Shown here: positions 26,278-33,922 of the stretch, one piece after another
Layout: each line of letters starts with the position of its first letter
Numbering within the stretch: position 1 is the first letter of the stretch
Source of the DNA: Halieaceae bacterium UBA4452
GTDB lineage: Bacteria; Pseudomonadota; Gammaproteobacteria; Pseudomonadales; Halieaceae
NCBI GenBank assembly: GCA_002389505.1
Contig: DGPA01000026.1
Span: forward strand, 1-52,242
Direction of reading: 5' to 3'
DNA length: 52,242 nucleotides
The notes under the pieces: generated by a model
Databases searched by the model: none
Told to the model about the DNA's origin: nothing
The model's input: the letters and a program-made list of their open reading frames with translations, nothing else
Position numbers and translations under genes: made by a program

Positions 26278-27107
26278 GCCTGCCGATCGCCTTGGCGGCA
26301 TGGCGCCAATGGCAGACCTCAGTGCCGCTGCTCAGCGAGCCCACCGTTATCACTGCTTTAGCGCCGGGCACAACCAATGCAGCCATTAAAGTCGCGGGCA
26401 ACAGCGCTGAGGGGCGCCATTCTTTTGTTATCCGGTATTCAGATTCGCGACCCGGCACCCGGATGACTCATTTTTGGGGAGAACGCAATAACTTCGCTCT
26501 TGCTGCCAAACATGGCTTGGCGCCGACACTGTGCTACGCCCATGACGCCAGTCATACGCTCGTCACAGAGTATATCGAACATCAGCCGCAGGCGGTGACC
26601 ACTGACGCCCTTGCCGAGCTCATACGGCGTATTCATGGCCTTCCCTACGAGGGTGTCACCGTCAATCTTTACGAGCAACTACAGCATACGTTTCATCAAG
26701 CCCAGACCCGGGGCATCCCACCTGATGAGCTCATTGATCCTTGCTCGGGCGGGCTCACTGCTGCGCTCGCCGTCCTCAAGCAGGATGAGCCAAGGTTCTG
26801 CCATAACGATTTACACCCGGGTAATGTATTGTCGAACAACGGCGACCTGCTGGTCATTGACTGGGAATACGCCGGCGCCGGCAGCGCCTATTTCGATGTG
26901 GCCGCCGCCATTGACAGTTGGCCAACTATTGACCCGCGTCAACTGCTACCAAGAACCCTAGGCGCAAATTTTTGCTCGGATCTTTGGGCATGTGCCCAAG
27001 CCGTGTATGCGGCAGTCGAGTGGAACTGGTACCTTGCACAGGGTATTTTGCCGCCGTTACGGTGTAGTCTCGATCAAGTCACCAGCAAAATAGCGTTAGT
27101 GAAATGA
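26274..27107 (+). CDS. Aminoglycoside/choline kinase-fold protein, probable thiamine kinase
   Basis: A 277-residue small-molecule kinase of the APH/choline kinase fold. The catalytic loop is FCHNDLHPGNVL, with the expected Asp, and the metal-binding Asp lies in LVIDWEYAGAG. ThiK (YcfN) of E. coli, which phosphorylates thiamine to thiamine monophosphate, belongs to this fold. TPP-riboswitch control and overlap with pnuT make thiamine the likely substrate and provide metabolic trapping after uptake. ThiL elsewhere would be required to make TPP. The start overlaps the pnuT stop by 4 bases. Confidence 0.75.
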   Translation: MSLPIALAAWRQWQTSVPLLSEPTVITALAPGTTNAAIKVAGNSAEGRHSFVIRYSDSRPGTRMTHFWGERNNFALAAKHGLAPTLCYAHDASHTLVTEYIEHQPQAVTTDALAELIRRIHGLPYEGVTVNLYEQLQHTFHQAQTRGIPPDELIDPCSGGLTAALAVLKQDEPRFCHNDLHPGNVLSNNGDLLVIDWEYAGAGSAYFDVAAAIDSWPTIDPRQLLPRTLGANFCSDLWACAQAVYAAVEWNWYLAQGILPPLRCSLDQVTSKIALVK

Positions 27108-28033
27108 ACACGGATTGGCATATTTTAGGCGCCGGCGCGATGGGCGGACTGTTTGCCCACCGCTTGGCGGGCGCTGGCTTTCGCCCCATATTACTCAGCC
27201 GCTCGGGTCAAACGGGCAGTCAGCCACTGACCTTTCACGCTTCTGATGCTACCCTGACCGAGCACTTCGACTACCAAGCCATCCATGAATCTGAGACCAT
27301 TCGTCGACTGTGGGTTTGTACCAAATCCTTTGATATAGTCGGCGCGCTGCAGGCGGTTTTAGGACGGCTGGCCCCTGATGCGCACATTGTTCTCATGGCC
27401 AATGGCATGGGCTACCAAGAGCAGGTGGCAGCACTATTAACCGAGCAGTCACTCTTCGTGGCCACCACCACCGCAGGCTGCTATCGATCGAGCCCTCAGA
27501 GCTGGGTCATTGCGGGTGCTGGGGAGACCCACGTGGGTGGCTGGCAGGCTTCAATAGCCAGGCCAACATGGGCTTCAACCCTCACCGCCCAACCCTGGCA
27601 CTGCGTCTGGGAGCAGGATATGTCCCAGCTGTTACTGAAAAAGCTGGCGATTAACTGCGCCATTAATCCGCCTACAGCGCTGTGGGACATCACCAATGGC
27701 GACTTACTGTCAGCGGCCTATGCGCCCCAATTCCATGCAGCCATTGCTGAGTTAACCCAGGTCTTTCAGTATCTAGGTAACGCCGACTTAGCGGCTGAGA
27801 TCACCACGCTAATTCCTGCAGTGGCTCGACAGACCGCCACCAACACCTCTTCGATGCGTGCCGATGTCCAGCACTGTCGGCCCACTGAAATTGAGGCCAT
27901 CTTAGGGTTCCTAGTCGAGCAATTGATCGGGTTGGAGAACAGCGAAGCACCACCTGCTACGCCTATCTTGCATCATTGGCTAAACAGTGTGCGACGTCAC
28001 GAGTCAGCGATTCGAGCGCGCCCTGCCAAATAA
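27104..28033 (+). CDS. Ketopantoate reductase-like protein (PanE/ApbA family)
   Basis: A 309-residue NADPH-dependent reductase of the ApbA/PanE family. The Rossmann motif GAGAMGG is at the start, and the catalytic lysine lies in LKKLAINCAINPPTAL. The later conserved glutamate lies in HCRPTEIEAILG. PanE makes pantoate for coenzyme A. The location at the end of a thiamine operon is unusual; ApbA was first noticed through a thiamine requirement in Salmonella, so a link to thiamine metabolism is possible. Its last 71 bases overlap the convergent kinase gene. Confidence 0.82.
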   Translation: MNTDWHILGAGAMGGLFAHRLAGAGFRPILLSRSGQTGSQPLTFHASDATLTEHFDYQAIHESETIRRLWVCTKSFDIVGALQAVLGRLAPDAHIVLMANGMGYQEQVAALLTEQSLFVATTTAGCYRSSPQSWVIAGAGETHVGGWQASIARPTWASTLTAQPWHCVWEQDMSQLLLKKLAINCAINPPTALWDITNGDLLSAAYAPQFHAAIAELTQVFQYLGNADLAAEITTLIPAVARQTATNTSSMRADVQHCRPTEIEAILGFLVEQLIGLENSEAPPATPILHHWLNSVRRHESAIRARPAK

Positions 28034-29471
28034 CGGTGGACGCATCGGCGAGGATCAAATCCTGATGCACATGATCGCCTCGAGCGCTGGAATGGGTCAT
28101 CAATAATTGACAGAGCCTGTCGTCGCAGTCCACCCCGGCGGTCAACACATGCTTACCGTCATCGCCGACTCGCCAATCGTCACCTAGGGCAGATTGAACC
28201 GTGCTGGCGACCCATTGATCGGTAAATGTCGAATCCAGCTGGGTTTGTGCGGTCAGTGTCAGTGCATCAATGGCCACTCGCAGCGACGGGCGCGTTATCA
28301 TCGTGCTAAGCCACAGACCGCAACATCCGATGGCGCTGATCATCAAAAGGCCGACAATCCAAGATAGCGGCGATCGGCTGTGTCCTGCCGCCAATGACGC
28401 GTGGTTAGGTCGGTAAGCTGCTACTGCCTCTGCGGGCTCAGTAGTAGACGGAATTATCACCGATCGAGCAAGGTTGTCTCGGGTACCCAAAGGCAGGTGA
28501 CTTAGGTCGCGACGCAGAGATGTCAGTAGCGTAGACAAGCTCGGCTGTCTCAGTGGATCAGGCTCGATTAGCGTCCTCGCCACTGTCCAGAGCATGTCAC
28601 CCAAAGGTCCAGGGGCGTTGGAGCAGGTGGGCGCCAGATAGACCGCCTGCCCAGCGGCATCGAGCAGCTGAGTGGGTACCTGAGCAGATAGCAGCCAAAA
28701 CAATATAGCCCCAAGGGCATAGCTATCGTCGGTCACTGCGCTGTAGGCGTGGCCGCTGCGGCGAGGTGCAAAGCCATGCACCCCCCGTCCTGACACCGGA
28801 TCATTGATTCGCGTCGCCTGACCAAAATCAATCAGTCGCGCATGTCCGTGATCATCAATGATAATGTTTGCTGGCGACAGGTCGCCATGCACGAGACCCA
28901 CACTCGCCAGTTGAGAAAGCGCCGCCACGAGATCAATCATAATAAGTAGTACATAAGGAAGCGGTAAGGGTCGACCGTTACATTGTGCATCAAGCGCGGC
29001 CAGCGTCTGACCCGGTACATACTCGGTCACTAACCAGATGGCGTCGCCATTGACAGCGACGCTATAAATATCAGGCATTGCCTGAGGCGATCGACCAACA
29101 AGGGTTTGCAGGGTGTGTAAGGCAGCATCAGGCTGCTGCGCTGAGATGCCACTCAGTCGCTTGCACACCACATATCGAGCCAGCCAAGTATCCTGTGCGA
29201 GCCAGGCTCCGCCCTCTCCACCTAAACCGAGCTGACGAATGGCGTTATAAGGCGCAGGTAACAGCACCGCGTTGGGCCCTGACAGCGATGCGACACCAAA
29301 TTCAGTGATTTCGCCTGACGGGCATACTGAATCAGCTATCGAGCTTCGACTTAGATGATGCAACGGGGTAGTATCTGGGGGTCCGTTTCGCCAGTGATGT
29401 TGCCAACGCTGCAACTGACGACGCCAGCCGCGCCAGTGATTTTCGTCCATTCGCCGTCGATGCCCGAACAT
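27963..29471 (-). CDS. Transmembrane Ser/Thr protein kinase
   Basis: A 502-residue eukaryotic-like kinase. The kinase domain (about 75-340) shows VVCKRL with the candidate ATP-binding Lys, the catalytic loop HGDLSPANIIID near residue 194 and the metal-binding IDFGQ near 214. The glycine-rich loop is LGLGGEGGAW. A single membrane helix (about 370-392) leads to a periplasmic domain of about 100 residues with two cysteines. Its ATG overlaps the stop of the FHA/sigma-54 activator gene, so the pair probably forms one signalling unit. The input signal and targets are unknown. Confidence 0.85.
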   Translation of the reverse strand: MFGHRRRMDENHWRGWRRQLQRWQHHWRNGPPDTTPLHHLSRSSIADSVCPSGEITEFGVASLSGPNAVLLPAPYNAIRQLGLGGEGGAWLAQDTWLARYVVCKRLSGISAQQPDAALHTLQTLVGRSPQAMPDIYSVAVNGDAIWLVTEYVPGQTLAALDAQCNGRPLPLPYVLLIMIDLVAALSQLASVGLVHGDLSPANIIIDDHGHARLIDFGQATRINDPVSGRGVHGFAPRRSGHAYSAVTDDSYALGAILFWLLSAQVPTQLLDAAGQAVYLAPTCSNAPGPLGDMLWTVARTLIEPDPLRQPSLSTLLTSLRRDLSHLPLGTRDNLARSVIIPSTTEPAEAVAAYRPNHASLAAGHSRSPLSWIVGLLMISAIGCCGLWLSTMITRPSLRVAIDALTLTAQTQLDSTFTDQWVASTVQSALGDDWRVGDDGKHVLTAGVDCDDRLCQLLMTHSSARGDHVHQDLILADASTVIWQGALESLTRDVAHCLANDAR

Positions 29472-30997
29472 CAGTCAGTCACCGGAAGTTGTTTTAATCG
29501 AAGCCGCAGGGCACGCAAGGATACATAGAGTGAGCGCGCAGCGTCCGCTAGGTCATCCCATTGGGCCAATGCTGCACGAATGTCGGCGTTGGGTATATCC
29601 TGCGCCAGGCGCAAGGCGGGGTGTAAGTGAATGCGTCGATACAGTTTTTGACGACTCCAGCCTAGACAGGCTGCGGTGGCCTTAAGCTCAAAATCATTGT
29701 CCTTATGAATAGCGAATAGACTGTCATCATCAACGGGGGTAGCCGCTGCCAACACGGCCCCGCTTAATGGTCGGCCCTGCTCTCTCATCCTAGGACGTTC
29801 AAGCGCGGCTCGACGCAGCGCAAAATATAACTCTCGGGAATTGCCGGGCCAGTCGTGGAGCAAAGCATCAAAAATAATACGTCCCCAGTGCGCCGCCACT
29901 TGGGGATCATCACCGCAGGCAACAAACTGCCCCTGAGGATGATCTGTGGCTAAGCTTGATAAGAGTTGCGCCGCTTGAGGCCCAATATCTTCCAGTCGAT
30001 GCCGCAGTGGCGGTATCGCCACTGTAAACCCAGCGATTCTATTCAATAACGCTTGCCGAAACCCGCTGACTTCGTCAATGGCGCCATCGGTGGCGGCGAT
30101 TAAGCGCACGTCAACCCGCTCAATCTTACCTCCAACAACTTGCAGTTGGCCCTGCTCGAGAGCTCGCAGTAGCTGTACTTGGATAGTTTCAGGGGTATCG
30201 GCAATTTCATCGAGAAATAAACTGCCTGCGTGCGCCTCCCGAAAATAGCCTTGCCTTGCTGTCGCACCCGTAAACGCGCCCTTCTCGGCCCCAAATAATT
30301 CACTGGCCGCCAAACCCTCAGGAATGGCCGCCATATTGACAGTCACTAGCGGCTTAGCCCGCCGATGGCTGCCCTCATGCAGGGCCTGCGCGGCGAGTTC
30401 TTTACCCACCCCAGATTCCCCGACAATTAATACTGGTAAATCACTGTTCGCCACCGATGCCAACAGCGCTCGCACCTGCGCCAGCTCAACGGAGGCACCC
30501 AACAACCCTGGGGCAAAATCCACGTCGATCACAGGGGTAATGGGACCGACGAGTCGTAGCAGTGCCACCACGCCATGCCCCAAGCGCAGCGGCACGCCGC
30601 GCTTGAGTTCCCTACTATCGACTAAGCAGTTGGCGGCCCCCGCAGCCCCAATCTGCGCATCGCTGCTCGGTCCCGCCTCAATACGTAAACTGAGACTGCT
30701 AAGATCCGCGGTTCGATAACGCTGTTCAATACGCAACGCTGTTCGGCTGACATGCGGCTCGTCAATACTGCGCGCATCACTAAGAGTGGGGGTATGACGC
30801 CCGATCACTGTGCCAGCCAGTGGCTTGAGCGGTTGATCCCGCGGCCAGACCTGCAAATCAGTATGCGCGCCGATGCGTTCGAGGTCGGGATGAAATACTA
30901 GCGTTAATCGAAGCCGGTAGCTGCTCTCTTCCTCCGAGAGTGCCACCGTCCGAAACGCCGGGCGAGTCGTGAACGTCTCGGCCATAGTGCGGGTCAC
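29471..30997 (-). CDS. FHA-domain sigma-54-dependent transcriptional activator
   Basis: A 508-residue enhancer-binding protein. The N-terminus looks like a phosphothreonine-binding FHA domain (about 60-150: VIGRHTPTL, HVSRTALRI, LRLGHGVVALLRL). The AAA+ domain has Walker A GESGVGKE near 192, the sigma-54 contact loop GAFTGA near 240, and the FLDEIAD Walker B. A Fis-type helix-turn-helix ends the protein (AACLGWSRQKLYRRI). The kinase encoded next is a natural candidate to create the phospho-epitope read by the FHA domain. Target promoters are not evident in this window. Confidence 0.85.
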   Translation of the reverse strand: MTRTMAETFTTRPAFRTVALSEEESSYRLRLTLVFHPDLERIGAHTDLQVWPRDQPLKPLAGTVIGRHTPTLSDARSIDEPHVSRTALRIEQRYRTADLSSLSLRIEAGPSSDAQIGAAGAANCLVDSRELKRGVPLRLGHGVVALLRLVGPITPVIDVDFAPGLLGASVELAQVRALLASVANSDLPVLIVGESGVGKELAAQALHEGSHRRAKPLVTVNMAAIPEGLAASELFGAEKGAFTGATARQGYFREAHAGSLFLDEIADTPETIQVQLLRALEQGQLQVVGGKIERVDVRLIAATDGAIDEVSGFRQALLNRIAGFTVAIPPLRHRLEDIGPQAAQLLSSLATDHPQGQFVACGDDPQVAAHWGRIIFDALLHDWPGNSRELYFALRRAALERPRMREQGRPLSGAVLAAATPVDDDSLFAIHKDNDFELKATAACLGWSRQKLYRRIHLHPALRLAQDIPNADIRAALAQWDDLADAARSLYVSLRALRLRLKQLPVTD

Positions 30998-31085
30998 ACC
31001 GTATTGATGGTGCTCTAGGGTTGAATAATTCCTATCAACAATCCAGAGTTAAGCGTGAGCTACGTCACATTTTAGCAGTCGACTA

Positions 31086-31889
31086 CTACGCAACAATCGC
31101 CACTGCTGAGGCCGTCACTATCCATAAAATAACGGCGCGACGCATGAGTTGATTCACCCGATCGACTTGCTCGGCGGGTGTTTGCTCGGCTATCGACATG
31201 GATCCCTCGATCCCCTGTAGCAACACTTCGTCGGTGTCAATCGACGGGTCTAGACCTTTGTTGCTGAGTAACGCTGCGATGCCTTTGAAATCACCCACGA
31301 TGGCAAAACTCAGCACCAACAATCGTGCCGGTAGCCAGTCGACAAGGTAGCGGAATGAACCTATGGGCACCTGGCTGTCGTCTGAATTCAACTGAATAAG
31401 CCGGTAGGCGACCGCACAAAAAGGCCCCAACAGTAAAAAGTAAAAGACCGCTGGAAACCATCGCTGGAAACCTTCATAAGCAAACACTTTAGCCGCACGA
31501 CGGCCAGCATCAACCGGATCTTCGGCGTCAATAGGAGCGCCAGCTTCCTCCAGTACCAGAGCGGCCCCCTCATCATCGCCGGCACGGCTGCGCAGCAAAA
31601 ATCGATCCATCAAGGCAGCGTAATCGACCCGCCCAAAGGCGAAGAACAAACACGGTGTGCCCATCAATACCATAGCCGCGCTGCCTACTAGGCTTTCACC
31701 CACACCATAAACTAGAGCAACAAAGGCACTGGGCACCACCACTAGCAGCACGAACCCCAGCCAAAAATCCGGCTCGATGGCCTCAACGCGTCCACGCATG
31801 GCCACAAACCAGGCGTCTTTATGCAGCGGTCCACCGGGACCCAGTCCGTAGTAAAGACCCGTTGCAAACAAAAAAGCGAGGTAGGTCAC
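31086..31889 (-). CDS. ampE: AmpE-like regulatory membrane protein
   Basis: A 267-residue inner-membrane protein of the AmpE family, with about four membrane segments. The family-like pieces are GLYYGLGPGGPLHKDAWF, YEGFQRWFPAVFYFLLLGPF, VAYRLIQLN and DWLPARLLVLSFAIVGDF. AmpE is a sensor-like protein encoded beside AmpD and linked to beta-lactamase regulation, but its biochemical role is unclear. The order ampD-ampE on - is canonical, with a 66-base gap. Confidence 0.85.
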   Translation of the reverse strand: MTYLAFLFATGLYYGLGPGGPLHKDAWFVAMRGRVEAIEPDFWLGFVLLVVVPSAFVALVYGVGESLVGSAAMVLMGTPCLFFAFGRVDYAALMDRFLLRSRAGDDEGAALVLEEAGAPIDAEDPVDAGRRAAKVFAYEGFQRWFPAVFYFLLLGPFCAVAYRLIQLNSDDSQVPIGSFRYLVDWLPARLLVLSFAIVGDFKGIAALLSNKGLDPSIDTDEVLLQGIEGSMSIAEQTPAEQVDRVNQLMRRAVILWIVTASAVAIVA

Positions 31890-31955
31890 TGTAGCTGCTC
31901 CTTAAATATCATCGCGCCGCGCTGGATCGGTCGCTATTATTATCACACCTTAGCC

Positions 31956-32546
31956 CTATTTACTGCCCGGGCGGGCCAACGTGGCGCCTAGGTCCTTAGC
32001 TAGCCGTTGCCAATCAAAAGCAGGGCCAGGATCGGTTTTCCGTCCTGGGGCAATATCGCAGTGCCCGACAATGGCCTCTGGGGACAGGCTCGGGTAACAG
32101 CACCATAACGCCTCAATAAGCCCCTTGAGCTGATCATACTGGGCGTCGGTGTAAAGGTCATCATCGGTCCCCTCCAGCTCTATGCCTAGGGAAAAATCGT
32201 TGCAGTTTTCACGCCCGCACCAGCGTGACTGCCCCGCATGCCATGCCCGATCCTCGGTGCTGACAAATTGCAGCAACTCGCCGGTTCTGCGGACGAGAAA
32301 ATGAGCGGAGACCTGCAAGCCAATCAGCGTTTGGAAATACGGATGGGCATGGGGATCCAGCTGATTGGTAAACAAGGCTTCAATAAATCCGCCACCGTAA
32401 TCCCCTGGGGGTAACGATATATTATGGATCACTATCAACTCAACCAATGCGCCCTCGGGACGCCGGTTACTGTTGCGCGAGTGCACCTGGCGGGCCGCCG
32501 GGGTCCAGCCATCGCTAAAGTGTAGGTCCGGTTTTTTGCTCATCAC
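31956..32546 (-). CDS. ampD: 1,6-anhydro-N-acetylmuramyl-L-alanine amidase AmpD
   Basis: Cytoplasmic zinc amidase that removes the peptide from anhydro-muropeptides during peptidoglycan recycling; its loss raises ampC expression in species carrying that system. The zinc and active-site segments are VIHNISLPPGDYGG (first His), HAGQSRWCGRENCNDFSLGI, and GHCDIAPGRKTDPGPAFDW with the second His and the metal Asp. The 196-residue length matches the family. It is divergent from nadC, as in many gammaproteobacteria. Confidence 0.95.
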   Translation of the reverse strand: MMSKKPDLHFSDGWTPAARQVHSRNSNRRPEGALVELIVIHNISLPPGDYGGGFIEALFTNQLDPHAHPYFQTLIGLQVSAHFLVRRTGELLQFVSTEDRAWHAGQSRWCGRENCNDFSLGIELEGTDDDLYTDAQYDQLKGLIEALWCCYPSLSPEAIVGHCDIAPGRKTDPGPAFDWQRLAKDLGATLARPGSK

Positions 32547-32598
32547 CGTGCGATACTAGCCCACACTGGCTAATATTTCCTTGTTTTGGAGCATTAAC

Positions 32599-33429
32599 AT
32601 GATCAGCCCGGCGCATCTTAAAGACACGGTGAGTCTCGCCTTAGCGGAAGACATAGGCAGCGGGGATATTACTGCGAAGCTAGTCAAACCCGACGCGACG
32701 GCCAGTGCTCGGGTGATCAGTCGCGAGTCGGGCGTTCTCTGTGGGCAGGCCTTTGTCAATGCCGTCTTTCACCAGCTTGATCCAGCGATAACCGTCGTGT
32801 GGTTCAAAAACGATGGCGAGGCCGTCAACGCTGATGAGCTCTTATTCGCTGTGGACGGGAATGCCCGCGCCATTCTCACTGGGGAGCGCACAGCGCTCAA
32901 TTTCCTGCAACTATTATCCGGCACCGCCACCCGTTGTCGGCATTACGCGGATCGGGTGGCCGACACCCCGGTCAAACTCCTCGATACCCGTAAGACCATT
33001 CCGGGCTTACGACTAGCACAAAAATACGCGGTGACCTGTGGCGGCTGCTACAACCACAGAATCGGTCTCTACGATGCTTTCTTGATCAAGGAAAATCATA
33101 TTAAAGCCTGCGGTGGTATTGCCAATGCCATCATCACCGCCCGCGCGCAAGCCCCAGGCAAACCCATTGAGGTAGAAGTGGAAACCGACTATGAGCTCAA
33201 CCAAGCGCTGGAGGCCGGCGCCGATCGCATTATGCTCGATAACTTCAGCACCGCGCAGATGCGTGCGGCGGTGATCTTGACCGCAGGTCGGGCCGAACTA
33301 GAGGCGTCGGGCAACGTGACTGAAGCGACCTTGCGTGATATTGCCCACACCGGCGTCGATTATATTTCCATTGGCGCGCTCACCAAAGGCGTTGAGCCAC
33401 TCGACTTGTCGATGCGCTTCGAGCCCTAG
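32599..33429 (+). CDS. nadC: Nicotinate-nucleotide pyrophosphorylase NadC
   Basis: Quinolinate phosphoribosyltransferase of de novo NAD synthesis. Start ATG 32599 is chosen because GGAG lies about 8 bases before it; an in-frame TTG at 32581 gives a longer but unlikely start. At 276 residues it is full length. Signatures: SLALAEDIGSGDITA, the GERTALNFLQLLSGTAT helix, DTRKTIPGLRLAQKYAV, LIKENHI, and VEVETDYELNQALEAGADRIMLDN. The stop overlaps the rraA stop by a few bases in convergent orientation. Confidence 0.95.
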   Translation: MISPAHLKDTVSLALAEDIGSGDITAKLVKPDATASARVISRESGVLCGQAFVNAVFHQLDPAITVVWFKNDGEAVNADELLFAVDGNARAILTGERTALNFLQLLSGTATRCRHYADRVADTPVKLLDTRKTIPGLRLAQKYAVTCGGCYNHRIGLYDAFLIKENHIKACGGIANAIITARAQAPGKPIEVEVETDYELNQALEAGADRIMLDNFSTAQMRAAVILTAGRAELEASGNVTEATLRDIAHTGVDYISIGALTKGVEPLDLSMRFEP

Positions 33430-33917
33430 GGGATTAACCGACGCCGGCAAGTGAGCACACCGTTGCGATCCGCATAAAGCCAGTCGCCCGGCTCGACGGT
33501 GACCTCTCTGAGCGAGACAGCAACGTCCCTGTCACCCAAGCCGCGCTTTTGGGTTTTCACGGGAATCACACCCAAAGCCTGGACCCCAATAGCGATGGTA
33601 TCGATGATCTCGACATCGCGAACAGCACCAATAACGACAATCCCAGCCCAACCATTATCGGCGGCTTTTTTCGCGAGTTTATCGCCCAGCAGTGACCGGT
33701 GCAGAGACGCTTGGCCATCTACCAGTAACACCCGTCCCTCACCCGCCTCGGCCACCGCTTCAGCCACCCGTGAATTATCCTCAAAACAGGCGACTGTCGA
33801 CACCGTCCCGGCAAACCGCTCGCGCTGACCGAATCGCTGAAACTGATAAGCCAACACCCGACTGTCTGGATGCGCGTCCGATAGGTCGGGGGTAGCGAAG
33901 TCACCCCTAGCGCACAC
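33426..33917 (-). CDS. rraA: RraA-family regulator of ribonuclease E activity
   Basis: A 163-residue trimeric RraA protein. In E. coli it binds RNase E and masks its RNA cleavage; other members are aldolases. Pieces of the fold are TPDLSDAHPD, FAGTVSTVACFEDNS, VLLVDGQASLHRSLLGD, WAGIVVIGAVRDV and DWLYADRNGVL. The match in length and in GAVRDVE favours true RraA over the aldolase branch. It lies 5 bases downstream of the acyl-CoA dehydrogenase gene on the same strand. Confidence 0.9.
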   Translation of the reverse strand: MCARGDFATPDLSDAHPDSRVLAYQFQRFGQRERFAGTVSTVACFEDNSRVAEAVAEAGEGRVLLVDGQASLHRSLLGDKLAKKAADNGWAGIVVIGAVRDVEIIDTIAIGVQALGVIPVKTQKRGLGDRDVAVSLREVTVEPGDWLYADRNGVLTCRRRLIP

Positions 33918-33922
33918 GGGGA

